A stretch of 64,000 bases of DNA, taken from positions 1-64,000 of the forward strand of contig JBGSIB010000075.1 of the NCBI GenBank assembly GCA_041751955.1, written 5' to 3'. Numbering within the stretch: position 1 is the stretch's first letter; each line of letters begins with the position of its first letter. Positions 53,326 to 61,692 of this stretch are shown piece after piece. Position numbers and translations under genes: made by a program. The notes under the pieces are model-generated. The model saw nothing but the letters and a program-made list of their open reading frames with translations, was not told where the DNA came from and searched no databases. Origin of the DNA: UBA2040 sp041751955 (GTDB taxonomy: Bacteria; Bacteroidota; Bacteroidia; Flavobacteriales_D; Crocinitomicaceae).

Positions 53326-53378
53326 GTGTCATCCAAAACAAACACGCTAATTTTTTAATGCATGATATGTTCAATCCA

Positions 53379-54932
53379 TTACTGGAATTTTAAACGCTGA
53401 ATAGATGTATCCTTGGTAACATATTCCGGTAGAGGCTGAATCCATTCGATGACTTTGATTTTATAGCCGATTTGTTTCATTTTTCGAAGCATCTTTTCCT
53501 TTGGAATATAGTTCAAAGCAAGGTTGTTACTAAAAAACATCCACGAAATATTTCCACGCCCTCTCAAATCAGCATTGATGATGATGGTTTTGGAATCTTT
53601 CGTCCCGTTTATGCGAATGAAATCCAACTGTTCTTGATATAGTCCTCTATCGATAAATGTGCTATTTTCCTCATAGAAACCGATGTCGGTAATTGTATTT
53701 TCGGCCTTAAAAACAACGAAAACGAGCCAACAACCCACAACGCTGTAAATAGTCGGACGAAGAATTTTGTGTCGAAGTAAATCTATCGTTTTCACCAAGC
53801 CGAAACTCATGAGCAAAAGCACAAAAGGATAAGTAGGAATGACAAAAGAATTCATTTTCGTTTTAGACAAAGTGAAAAACAAGAAAACAGCAAGTGTCGC
53901 TACCCAAAGCGTCCAATAATTTTTGGAAACGGTTTTTTCAATAAACGTTGATCCTAGCGATAAAATCAATAAACTCCCTAAAATTATTGGAGAAAAGAAA
54001 GTGGAGCTCAGGTTTTCCAAATGAAATTTCCAATCACCGTCGTGGCCTTCAATGATTTCAAAAAAGTGACGGGTGTTGTAGGCCATTTCGTAATTGGCTT
54101 GCTCGGGGAAATAGCTGTGAATGTAAATCTGCCAAGGCAAAACAATCAAAATGGAGACCATCAAAGCTCGGATTAGAAATAAGATTTCGCTTTTGTTTTT
54201 TTTCCTTAAGGCCAGAAGGGCAAAAATTCCCCACGGAGCAAAAACCAACAATCCGACGAGCCATTTTGTCAATACGGCCAAACCAACGAAAGCTCCTACC
54301 CAATACGCCCATTTATTAGAACGATTTTGGGTAAATCGGAAATACGCCCAAAATGACAAAAGCACATAAATCATGAAAACGGAATCGTTGTGGTCTGTGC
54401 CTATTCTTCCCGACAACATGCCCAAAGGATAAAAGGAAAATAAAAAGAGCGAAGCGGCTAAAAATCCAACTTTTTTATTCAAAAGAATACGTCCCATGTC
54501 AAATAAAGTAAGAGTTCCAGCGATATGTAACAATACCGAAGGCAAGCGCACAGCAAAAGCCGTATTTCCGATGAGTTTTATCGACAATGCAATTTGATAC
54601 AAAAACAAAGGCTGTTTGTGCAACCAAGTGCGCTGGTCGGCCCATGTTTTATGCTTGAAAAGGCTTGTATCCAAATCAATGAGCATGGGATGAAATGGGT
54701 TTTTCGCTAAGTTTTTGCCCACCAAAGCATGAAATTGTTCATCCCATGGATACAACCATGGCACGGCTTTGGCAAAAGACATGGCAATCAGCAAAGCAGA
54801 AAAACCCAACAAAGGCAAAAAGATTTTTTTCTGGTAGAAAAAGCTAATGGAACTCAGTGTAAAAATGAGGATGGAGCCTAAAAATAGATTTTGTGCGATG
54901 CTTGGAATGTTCGACCAAAATTCAAAATTCAT
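53379..54932 (-). CDS. ArnT/PMT-like integral membrane glycosyltransferase (GT39/GT83 type)
   Basis: A 517-residue protein with about 12 membrane helices followed by a soluble C-terminal domain. The first periplasmic loop has the acidic motif YPWDEQFHALVGKNL, typical of PMT/ArnT catalytic Asp-Glu, and the segment HKQPLFLYQIALSIKLIG (the xxKPPL-type motif) follows. It uses a polyprenyl-phosphate sugar donor to modify lipid A, protein or polysaccharide. It is nine bases after hemJ in the same direction. Confidence 0.85.
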   Translation of the reverse strand: MNFEFWSNIPSIAQNLFLGSILIFTLSSISFFYQKKIFLPLLGFSALLIAMSFAKAVPWLYPWDEQFHALVGKNLAKNPFHPMLIDLDTSLFKHKTWADQRTWLHKQPLFLYQIALSIKLIGNTAFAVRLPSVLLHIAGTLTLFDMGRILLNKKVGFLAASLFLFSFYPLGMLSGRIGTDHNDSVFMIYVLLSFWAYFRFTQNRSNKWAYWVGAFVGLAVLTKWLVGLLVFAPWGIFALLALRKKNKSEILFLIRALMVSILIVLPWQIYIHSYFPEQANYEMAYNTRHFFEIIEGHDGDWKFHLENLSSTFFSPIILGSLLILSLGSTFIEKTVSKNYWTLWVATLAVFLFFTLSKTKMNSFVIPTYPFVLLLMSFGLVKTIDLLRHKILRPTIYSVVGCWLVFVVFKAENTITDIGFYEENSTFIDRGLYQEQLDFIRINGTKDSKTIIINADLRGRGNISWMFFSNNLALNYIPKEKMLRKMKQIGYKIKVIEWIQPLPEYVTKDTSIQRLKFQ

Positions 54933-54941
54933 AGACTGGAA

Positions 54942-55475
54942 CTATTGTTTGTTGAGTTTCTTGTACAACTTGATGAGCATCATCAATCCAATGGCGACCA
55001 AAAAGAAATAACCCGTCGCTTTCCACCATGGCATGCGATTTTGCAATTCCACTAAAAAGATAATCGCAACCAAACACAAGGTCGCGGCCTCATTCCACAT
55101 CCGCAAGTGTTTCGATTTCCATTTGAAAATACCTCGAGCCATTTGAAACATCAAACGCTGCGAAACGAAATGATAGACCAAAAGAATAACAACAAAAGCC
55201 AATTTGGTATGCATCCAGCCTTGTTCCAGTAAATATGGATTAAGAATCAACATCCACGTACCGAAAACCATCGTCAAAACCATGGCTGGCGTCGTGATTA
55301 TCCACCACAATTTTTTCTCCATGATTTTAAATTGATCCGACAAAGCCTTCTTTGCCGCCTCCTCTTTTTCTTGTGCTTCGGTGTGATAAATAAATAAGCG
55401 CGGCATGTAGAATAGCCCGGCAAACCAACTGACAACAAATATGATGTGTAAAGATTTTACGATGTCGTATGTCAT
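54942..55475 (-). CDS. hemJ: Protoporphyrinogen IX oxidase HemJ
   Basis: A 177-residue membrane protein of the HemJ/UPF0093 family. The first helix contains VKSLHIIFVVSWFAGLFYMP, with the conserved His and Trp-Phe-Ala-Gly, and the second loop has RLFIYHTEA. A later segment, MHTKLAFVVILLVYHF, is also typical. It oxidises protoporphyrinogen IX to protoporphyrin IX. It complements hemN encoded 44 kb away in the window. It lies nine bases before the ArnT-like gene and downstream of a repeat-rich gap. Confidence 0.92.
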   Translation of the reverse strand: MTYDIVKSLHIIFVVSWFAGLFYMPRLFIYHTEAQEKEEAAKKALSDQFKIMEKKLWWIITTPAMVLTMVFGTWMLILNPYLLEQGWMHTKLAFVVILLVYHFVSQRLMFQMARGIFKWKSKHLRMWNEAATLCLVAIIFLVELQNRMPWWKATGYFFLVAIGLMMLIKLYKKLNKQ

Positions 55476-55511
55476 GCGGTAAAATTAAGAAATAAGAAAT
55501 AAGAATTATGG

Positions 55512-55574
55512 ATTACGAATTACGAATTACGAATTACTAAATACGGATTGGCGGATTGGCGGATTGGCGGATTG
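55512..55574. repeat. Tandem ATTACGA and CGGATTGG repeats
   Basis: Positions 55512-55537 hold 3.7 copies of the 7-mer ATTACGA. Positions 55544-55574 hold 3.9 copies of the 8-mer CGGATTGG. Related units occur at 21386 and at 63392. Both lie between hemJ and the beta-barrel gene. Confidence 0.85.
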
Positions 55575-55627
55575 CTGATTGTTTTTGTTAATTGTACTTC
55601 CGTCAATCCAATAATTCAAAATCCGTT

Positions 55628-56242
55628 CTAACCTTTAAAATTGAAAGCAAGCGTCAGTCGATGGAAATAAAGTTGATCCAATTGGGGCGAAGAATTCATA
55701 TCCGTGAGGCCATAACTGTAGCGCATTTCGGGTGCGAAATGTAAATTTTTCAAGGATACATCGAAGCCGAAGCCAAAATCGACAGCCAAAGTAGTTTTAT
55801 TGAAAATTACCGCAGCATCGTTGTCGCTTTTGGGAAGTGGTGTGGTGGCCGATGGTCCAAACACAAGATACGGACGATTTTTTTTGTTACCCAAATATAC
55901 CTGGCCTAATAGCGCAAAATCCAGAGTTTGATTGTAGGCACGGGTGGAAGTAAGCAAATCGCCTTGGCTGTTTTTATAATCCAAAAAGGCATTGTTGAAC
56001 GAAAGTCCAGCGCGCGAAGAAAGAGCTAGCTTTTTATTGAAATGGTATTCTGCTAAAATACCCAAACCTATTCCAGGACCAGGTAAAAGATTTAATTCTT
56101 TTGGTTTCGAACCCTTGGCTTGTAAAAATGAATAGTTCGGACTCAGTGAAAAACCGGCTTGAAATTTTTTTGAGGTGACTTCTTGTCCAAAAGAACAATT
56201 TAAAAAGATAAAGAAAAGAAAGACTAACACGGACTGTTTCAT
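55628..56242 (-). CDS. Outer-membrane beta-barrel protein
   Basis: A 204-residue protein. A signal peptide of about 19 residues ends at SFG-QE. The mature part shows alternating strands (FQAGFSLSPNYSFLQ, KLALSSRAGLSFNNAF, VAVDFGFGFDVSLKNLHFA) and finishes with Phe, LYFHRLTLAFNFKG, as small eight-stranded PorT/OmpW-like barrels do. Function unknown. It stands between repeats and a terminator, probably a single-gene unit. Confidence 0.82.
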   Translation of the reverse strand: MKQSVLVFLFFIFLNCSFGQEVTSKKFQAGFSLSPNYSFLQAKGSKPKELNLLPGPGIGLGILAEYHFNKKLALSSRAGLSFNNAFLDYKNSQGDLLTSTRAYNQTLDFALLGQVYLGNKKNRPYLVFGPSATTPLPKSDNDAAVIFNKTTLAVDFGFGFDVSLKNLHFAPEMRYSYGLTDMNSSPQLDQLYFHRLTLAFNFKG

Positions 56243-56325
56243 AACTGAAATTTTAAGTTTTCTCTACAACGAGTTGTTTTAGAAAAAAGTATAAATATTT
56301 TCTTTAGAGAAGTAATCACAAAAAA

Positions 56326-56351
56326 AGGGACAAACCACTAAGTTCGTCCCT
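56326..56351 (-). terminator. Terminator of the LEA-like gene
   Basis: A hairpin with arms AGGGAC and GTCCCT (inner AAC/GTT pairs possible). On the minus strand it is followed by seven T, about 20 bases after the stop. Confidence 0.75.
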
Positions 56352-56372
56352 ATCAAATAAGTAAGCACTAAA

Positions 56373-57011
56373 TTATTGCGCTTCTTTCGTTTCGTCTTCT
56401 AGTTTTTCTGCTGCCTCGTTCAATACTTCTGCTGCTTCTTCAGCAACATCTTGAGTTTCTGCAACTACTTCTTCAGTTACTGCTTCAAGTGTTTCGCTTG
56501 ATTCTTCTGCCACTACTGGAGCTTCTTCAACAATTTCCTCGGCATCTGCGACAGCTTCTTCAGCCGCAACGGTTGTTTCAGCGGCAGCTTTTGGAGCAGC
56601 TTCATGGTCTTTGCCCGTAACTTTGTCCATCACATCTTCGGCAAGGTCTTTGGTTTTTTCCCAAGCGTCTTCCGCCATATCACCAGCTTTATGCGCCATA
56701 TCTGAAGTGGTATCCGCTACCTCGCTTGCCACGTCTTTGGTTTTTTCCCAAACCGCTTCGGCAACATCGCCTGTTTTTTCAGCAATGTCTTCGGCAACGT
56801 CTTTGGTTTTTTCCCAAGCATCTTCTGCAAAATCTTTGGCTTTGTCCCACACAGATTCTGAAGCATCTCCTGTTTTTTCTGCTACTTTCGAGGTAACATC
56901 ACTTGTTTTTTCAGCTGCGCTTGAAGCTGCATCTTTGGTTTTGTCAGCCGTTTTTGCTGCAACATCACCTGATTTTTTGAATAAATTCGAAAAGAAACTA
57001 CCGATTCCCAT
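56373..57011 (-). CDS. LEA-like / apolipoprotein-like amphipathic repeat protein
   Basis: A 212-residue protein with a short N-terminus MGIGSFFSNLFKKSGDVAAK. Residues 15-125 then show repeated 11-residue-type units such as AEKTGDVAEAVWEKTKDVA and WEKTKDLAEDVMDKVTG, with Lys, Asp, Glu and Ala in a fixed pattern. The last 80 residues are very acidic and Ala/Val/Glu-rich. This is the arrangement of group 3 LEA proteins and similar amphipathic helices in bacteria linked with dehydration or stress. No export signal is seen. No transport or enzymatic motif was found. Confidence 0.8.
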   Translation of the reverse strand: MGIGSFFSNLFKKSGDVAAKTADKTKDAASSAAEKTSDVTSKVAEKTGDASESVWDKAKDFAEDAWEKTKDVAEDIAEKTGDVAEAVWEKTKDVASEVADTTSDMAHKAGDMAEDAWEKTKDLAEDVMDKVTGKDHEAAPKAAAETTVAAEEAVADAEEIVEEAPVVAEESSETLEAVTEEVVAETQDVAEEAAEVLNEAAEKLEDETKEAQ

Positions 57012-57107
57012 TTTGATTGAATATTAATTGTTGTGTTGCTAAAATTACATGAAATATGTGGTTATAGGTTCAAATTGAAAAATTGGTTAGGATGAGGTAA
57101 AAAATAA

Positions 57108-57215
57108 AACCACGATTTAAGAGATGAAAGGATTTAAGGATTAAAAAGCGTTACACAAACGTTGACAAAACGAAAAAAAATCGTGGTTCATCCTGTAATC
57201 CTTAAAATCCTGATT
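57108..57215. repeat. Dispersed GGATT-type repeat, copy B (bounded by 11-bp inverted ends)
   Basis: AACCACGATTT at 57108-57118 and AAATCGTGGTT at 57178-57188 are perfect inverted ends. GGATTTAAGGATTA lies inside the left arm and TAATCCTTAAAATCCTG after the right arm. A 24-base stretch at 57186-57209 is the exact reverse complement of 53217-53240. The gap 57012-57319 has no gene. Confidence 0.75.
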
Positions 57216-57319
57216 CAAGAAAAAAATTAGAAACACAAAGTGTTCGTCTAAATGTCCTCTGGGCGTGCGCGGTGAATACGTCTAAATTTCTTAATGTTGA
57301 AAAAACAACTTTTTGTACA

Positions 57320-57850
57320 TCAACTGCCGTAAAAAGGCGAAATCATCCAATACACCACTACACCAGAAACAGCAACGTAGAACCAAATAGGCCAAGCAAA
57401 TCGGGTCCATTTTTTGTGTTTCACGAAATTACCTTGCCATGCGAAAAGATACGTGAAAAGAACGATAGGAATCACCGCAACGCTCAATACGATATGTGAA
57501 ACCAACAATGGATAATACAAAAAGTCGTAAGCACCTTTGTAGGTTGTGGAGTCACTGGTCATGTGATAAACCACGTACAGCGCCAAAAAAATCAGCGACA
57601 AGAGCAAAGAGAAACGAATCAAAGCACGATGCAAGCGCATATCCTTCATTTTAATGGCAATTAAGGCAAGAATCAGAATAGCGGCAGTGCAACCATTTAT
57701 CATCGCGTAAACAGCAGGAAGATACGATGTGTCATAACCCGGAATCTTTATGCCAAACAATAAAGCAACGACAATGGGAATCGCAATCGAAACAATTTTA
57801 ATCAGTTTTACAGTTTTTACACTATTTGGATCCAACAATGCCATATTCAT
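57320..57850 (-). CDS. DUF420 family membrane protein (caa3 oxidase cluster)
   Basis: A 176-residue protein with five membrane helices. The segment LHRALIRFSLLLSLIFLALYV and the ending WPIWFYVAVSGVVVYWM are DUF420 (PF04238) signatures. Members are encoded in cytochrome oxidase clusters and B. subtilis CtaM is required for caa3 maturation, so an assembly role is likely. It overlaps the SCO1 gene by 29 bases and is the last gene of the operon. An ATG two codons in is an alternative start. Confidence 0.85.
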   Translation of the reverse strand: MNMALLDPNSVKTVKLIKIVSIAIPIVVALLFGIKIPGYDTSYLPAVYAMINGCTAAILILALIAIKMKDMRLHRALIRFSLLLSLIFLALYVVYHMTSDSTTYKGAYDFLYYPLLVSHIVLSVAVIPIVLFTYLFAWQGNFVKHKKWTRFAWPIWFYVAVSGVVVYWMISPFYGS

Positions 57851-58484
57851 TTTTTAAAAGTAAACGTATTTCTTTTTCCATTCGGTCCACTTCCTGTGGG
57901 TTGGTGCCATCAAAAACACCGCGAACATATCCTTCTTGATCCACCAAACTAAAAGATGGCGAATGCGCATAACCGCCAGCTGATGCTTCATCCTGTCCAG
58001 CAAAAAGAAGAAAGTTTTCTATACCCAATTGGTGGGTTCTTGCCTCGTCACCGGTAAAAAAGTGCCAATTTCTAGCTTTAATATCGTGTTTCTTGATGTA
58101 GGCTCTCAAACGACTAGGACCATCTGTTTTAGGATTGATGGAAAAGGACATGAACTGAATTTCCTTGGATAAATCGCTCATGTTTTCGTTCAATCGTTTC
58201 ATTTGTGTCGTCATTTTCGGACAAATGGTAGGACAAGACGTAAAAAAGAAATCAGCAACCCAGATTTTTCCTTTCATTTCTTTGGAATGCACCAAAACCG
58301 AATCTTGATTCCAGAACATGAAATCAACCATTTTGGGATAAATGGTATCCGCAACTTCTTTTCCGTTGACAGTTTTGTATTCTACATCCACTTGTCCTAA
58401 TTTAGGAAGTGGAGTGTAATCATCAGAGCAAGAAAGGAAAAAGAAAACTAATGCTGTAAAAAATAATTTTATCGGGGTATTCAT
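57822..58484 (-). CDS. SCO1/SenC copper chaperone for cytochrome oxidase
   Basis: A 220-residue thioredoxin-fold lipoprotein (lipobox LSCSDDY in FFFLSCSDDYTPLP). The copper-binding CxxxC is in FTSCPTICPKMTTQMKRLN, and the downstream His in GGYAHSPSFSLVDQEG completes the ligand set. It delivers copper to the CuA site of oxidase subunit II, or reduces it. It is encoded between a second SCO-like gene (overlap of four bases) and DUF420, within the caa3 gene set. Confidence 0.93.
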   Translation of the reverse strand: MNTPIKLFFTALVFFFLSCSDDYTPLPKLGQVDVEYKTVNGKEVADTIYPKMVDFMFWNQDSVLVHSKEMKGKIWVADFFFTSCPTICPKMTTQMKRLNENMSDLSKEIQFMSFSINPKTDGPSRLRAYIKKHDIKARNWHFFTGDEARTHQLGIENFLLFAGQDEASAGGYAHSPSFSLVDQEGYVRGVFDGTNPQEVDRMEKEIRLLLKNEYGIVGSK

Positions 58485-59155
58485 TTTTTCGAATTCTTTT
58501 TATCGTATTGTTTTTGAAGCAAAGCGATGTGTTCTTTCATTCGGCGAACCATACCTTCTGAGTCTCCTCTTAAAACCATTCTTAGGTGATTTTGTTTATC
58601 GAGCAACAACATTAATTCCTGAAAAGCTTGTCCACCATAAAATTCGTCGCCTTCTTGCAGCAAATTCTGATTGTTTCTTTTGAAATCGTAAACTGTTTTT
58701 GCATCGCCTTTCGCCAAAATCCAAATATTCGGATCATAGTTGGCAACGCGATCTTTCAGCATAGCATCCAAAGTAGATAAATCTTCCAATGGATTGCCAG
58801 CACCGTCCGTTGCAAATGAAATGATACGAACCTGTTTCAGTTTCTTGTGCTTGTTGGCATAAATGTGCTGGTAAATTCCTTGATTCAAATGAAAGAAAGA
58901 AATAGCACAACTATCAGGACAAGTTTGTTGTATTGTCGTTAACAGCACCACATCTCCTGCGAAATCTTTGGAGCTTCTTTTTTTGCCTTTGGCATCAATG
59001 AAAGTATAATTCTTGGCTTGACCAAAATCATCCAACTCCTTGAATTTATTCTCGCAACTTCGCGTTGAAAAGAAAACCAATAAAAAAGCCGGTCCAAATA
59101 AAAGTAGAAAAGCTAATGCTACTTTCATTCGTCCGGCATTCGTTTTTTTTGCCAT
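58481..59155 (-). CDS. SCO-like thioredoxin-fold membrane protein
   Basis: A 224-residue protein with a single N-terminal membrane anchor (VALAFLLLFGPAFLLVFFST). The domain resembles SCO1 weakly: FIDAKGKKRSSKDFAGDVVLLTT, then QQTCPDSCAISFFHL with a CxxxC pair, and RIISFATD after. I see no His aligned with the SCO copper ligand near the C-terminus, so copper binding may be lost and a thiol role could remain (inference). It is twelve bases after the subunit IV gene and overlaps the SCO1 gene by four bases. Confidence 0.78.
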   Translation of the reverse strand: MAKKTNAGRMKVALAFLLLFGPAFLLVFFSTRSCENKFKELDDFGQAKNYTFIDAKGKKRSSKDFAGDVVLLTTIQQTCPDSCAISFFHLNQGIYQHIYANKHKKLKQVRIISFATDGAGNPLEDLSTLDAMLKDRVANYDPNIWILAKGDAKTVYDFKRNNQNLLQEGDEFYGGQAFQELMLLLDKQNHLRMVLRGDSEGMVRRMKEHIALLQKQYDKKNSKK

Positions 59156-59167
59156 TATTTGAGTACG

Positions 59168-59536
59168 TTAAACGCTGTATTTACCAACGGCTGCGCCGAT
59201 ATAGACTCCTTCGGTTAAGGCAATGAAAATTAGATAAATGATTAAGACGATATAAGGCGCCAAAATCATGTATTTCAATACTTTTTTCTCGTCACCCAAG
59301 TGCATGAAAGTCAAAACGATGTATCCCGCTTTCAAAAGAGTCAAGGCGATAAAAGTCAATTTAACATAAGGCCACGCAGCACTATCTTGCTTAATCATGG
59401 CGCCTAAAAACACCTCAACAGCTGTAATAACGGTTAACAGTATGGTTACGAACCAAATTTTCTTTCTGATTTTCTTTCCTGCTTCCTCGTCGTGGTGGGT
59501 GTACAAGGAGTATTCTATAACGTCATCTCTTTCCAT
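59168..59536 (-). CDS. Cytochrome c oxidase subunit IV (caa3-type)
   Basis: A 122-residue protein with three membrane helices and a charged N-terminal tail (ERDDVIEYSLYTHHDEE). The helix patterns AVEVFLGAMIKQDSAAWPYV and KAGYIVLTFMHLGDEKKVL match the small COX4 family of bacterial caa3 oxidases (PF03626). It stabilises the complex. It follows the first subunit III gene by about 30 bases. Confidence 0.85.
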   Translation of the reverse strand: MERDDVIEYSLYTHHDEEAGKKIRKKIWFVTILLTVITAVEVFLGAMIKQDSAAWPYVKLTFIALTLLKAGYIVLTFMHLGDEKKVLKYMILAPYIVLIIYLIFIALTEGVYIGAAVGKYSV

Positions 59537-59566
59537 AATCGATGTTTTATGCTTTTAGTAATTTTA

Positions 59567-60595
59567 TTAAACGAGGTAGAAGAATGTAAATACAAACACC
59601 CATACTAAATCGACAAAGTGCCAGTACAATCCTGTTTTTTCTACCATTTCGTAGTGACCTCTTGAGTGGTACGTTCCTTTCATTACACCCAACAAAATAA
59701 TGATGTTGATGATAACTCCAGAAAATACGTGGAATCCGTGGAAACCAGTGATGAAGAAAAAGAATTGTCCGTATTGTTGAGGACCATATTCGTTTTGCTC
59801 TAAATTCGCTCCGTAAATCACTTTGTTTTTCTCACCGCTATTGATGATAGATCCGTATAAATCACATGCTGGTTTGCCATCAAGAACGTCTCCTATTTTG
59901 TTTTTCGAACCGTCTTTTTTGATAACCAATTTCACATCGTGGTCTGCTTCTTTTTGAACGGAAGCAATCGTGCCATCGTGCAAGGTAATTTTACCATCCT
60001 TTAGGTGGCCACCTGCTGCTGCATGTTGGAAGGTGTGCAACAAATCATCTGTGATTTTCTCACCTTTTTTGGTGTGATGAGTTCCAGGTTCAAGAACCGT
60101 GAAACTTTTAATTTCACCAAAATGACCTTTTACAATTGCTTGTGATCCGTCAGCTAATTCTACTTTTCCAAATTCAGAACCGTGAATAAAGTGACTCCAC
60201 TCCCAAGCTTGTGAACCAACAAAGAAAAATCCTCCGATAATTGTTGCTGCCAACCATTTTGTAACACCTTTTCTGTCCATTCGGTGACCAGCTTCAACGG
60301 CCAATACCATGGTTACAGAAGAAACAATCAAAATGAAAGTCATCAAGGCAACATACAAAAGTGGATAACCATGTCCCAAGAAAGGCATTGAGTTAAAAGT
60401 TTCCTCACCAATTGGCCATGCATCCTGTGCATCGTGGCGTGTGAAACCATAGGCAATTAGCAATCCACCAAAGGTTAATGCATCCGATACCAAGAAAAAC
60501 CACATCATTAGTTTTCCGTAACTCGTTGCGAATGGAGATACTTTACCTCCCCATGGAGAATCTGAGCTAAGTTCGTGTGAAGCGTGTCCAGCCAT
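59567..60595 (-). CDS. Cytochrome c oxidase subunit III with large hydrophilic insertion
   Basis: A 342-residue protein with five membrane helices rather than seven. Helices 1-3 lie before residue 140, including KLMMWFFLVSDALTFGGLLI. Then comes a soluble insertion of about 120 residues (starting after WEWSHFIHGSEFGKVE). Helices 4-5 have FFFITGFHGFHVFSGVIINI and the end GLYWHFVDLVWVFVFTFFYL, the COX3 signature. The conserved Trp/His motifs identify it as subunit III. The insertion is not part of the usual subunit. It is 24 bases after the second COX3 gene. Confidence 0.88.
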   Translation of the reverse strand: MAGHASHELSSDSPWGGKVSPFATSYGKLMMWFFLVSDALTFGGLLIAYGFTRHDAQDAWPIGEETFNSMPFLGHGYPLLYVALMTFILIVSSVTMVLAVEAGHRMDRKGVTKWLAATIIGGFFFVGSQAWEWSHFIHGSEFGKVELADGSQAIVKGHFGEIKSFTVLEPGTHHTKKGEKITDDLLHTFQHAAAGGHLKDGKITLHDGTIASVQKEADHDVKLVIKKDGSKNKIGDVLDGKPACDLYGSIINSGEKNKVIYGANLEQNEYGPQQYGQFFFFITGFHGFHVFSGVIINIIILLGVMKGTYHSRGHYEMVEKTGLYWHFVDLVWVFVFTFFYLV

Positions 60596-60619
60596 TATTC
60601 AATAATTTTTTTTGCAAGT

Positions 60620-61678
60620 TTAATGAATAAAAAGCAAAAAGAGTAATAAATAAACCCACAATAGGCCTAAAAAATGCCAGAAAATTGAGCCAGTTGTTAA
60701 ACTCATATGTTCACCAGATGTAAATCTACCTGAAAATGAACGAATTGTAAGCGTTAAGAGGTAAATTAACGTAACAAGAACATGTCCCAAATGAAGAATG
60801 GTAATGATGAATAAAAAGGAACTTGCGGTGTCGGCAGTTTCTGTTGCTTTCAACTGTAAATAATTGTCGAGTTTTTTACCTTTCCACATCAAGGTACGTT
60901 TTTTATATTCTAAAGCTTTTCCCTTGTAATAGATATTGAAGTCTTTACCCAATTCACCTCGAGCAAAAAAGTCTCCGCGTGAATCACGAACATTCAAAGC
61001 CAACTGATGCAAACGCAGTCTATCCGTATAATTAAATACTTCTCCATCGTCTTTTTTCAAACGATCATTCAAGTAGGAAACAGGTGCTTGCTGGAAATAT
61101 AGAATGAAAGGCTTTGCGTAATTGTTCACTTTGAAAGGTTTATCCTCTTCTAAGGTCAAAAATTGTGACATAAATTTTTGCAATTCTTTCATTTGACTTT
61201 CCGTGAGGTTTTTCCCTTTCAATTTGAAGCTATTGCCATCTACTTCAATGAAAGCGCCCTTGTATTTTACTTCAAAATAATCGCCGTATCGACCATCGGT
61301 AACGATAACATGGTTGTTCACAGGTTGTATTCCTCTGTCTACTAGCTCACCATATCCCTTGAATTGAAAAAATACAAATGCAATACCCAACAAAAAGGTG
61401 AGTAACATGTACATTTTCATCCCTTTTTGGTTATCCTTACGAATATTGCGAATGGCCATGATGAACGTCAAACTGGATAAAAGTATAACTGCTGTGCTTA
61501 TCCAAAATCCTTTTGGCATAGGAGCTTTAACCCAAAATGAATCACCCATCATCACTAAATAGGCTGAGGTAAATCCAGCAAATAACATGACTACACTGAA
61601 AATACCAATGTAAACGAGATTCTTTTTCATTTTCAAACGAATCTCAGGGTCCAACTCTTGATCGAAATCTTGTCTCAT
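60620..61678 (-). CDS. Second cytochrome c oxidase subunit III-like protein with a different insertion
   Basis: A 352-residue protein with the same 3 + 2 helix layout. The first helices include YIGIFSVVMLFAGFTSAYLV. An insertion of about 175 residues follows the third helix. Helices 4-5 have TILHLGHVLVTLIYLLTL and GSIFWHFLGLLWVYLLLFLL. WHFLGLLW is the subunit III-type ending. The insertion is not similar to that in the neighbouring paralogue. Tandem COX3 genes occur in caa3 clusters of Bacteroidota. It is 14 bases downstream of ctaB. Confidence 0.85.
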   Translation of the reverse strand: MRQDFDQELDPEIRLKMKKNLVYIGIFSVVMLFAGFTSAYLVMMGDSFWVKAPMPKGFWISTAVILLSSLTFIMAIRNIRKDNQKGMKMYMLLTFLLGIAFVFFQFKGYGELVDRGIQPVNNHVIVTDGRYGDYFEVKYKGAFIEVDGNSFKLKGKNLTESQMKELQKFMSQFLTLEEDKPFKVNNYAKPFILYFQQAPVSYLNDRLKKDDGEVFNYTDRLRLHQLALNVRDSRGDFFARGELGKDFNIYYKGKALEYKKRTLMWKGKKLDNYLQLKATETADTASSFLFIITILHLGHVLVTLIYLLTLTIRSFSGRFTSGEHMSLTTGSIFWHFLGLLWVYLLLFLLFIH

Positions 61679-61692
61679 TTTTTTATTTTTTA

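Noticed and set aside
55490..55580. Repeat array near hemJ considered as a CRISPR array
   Set aside because: Units are 7-8 bases and directly tandem, with no unique spacers and no cas genes.
56611..57027. Plus-strand frame (138 codons, Ser/Ala-rich) opposite the LEA-like gene
   Set aside because: The repetitive antisense of the 11-residue repeats produces a long open frame. The terminator and codon pattern support the minus strand.
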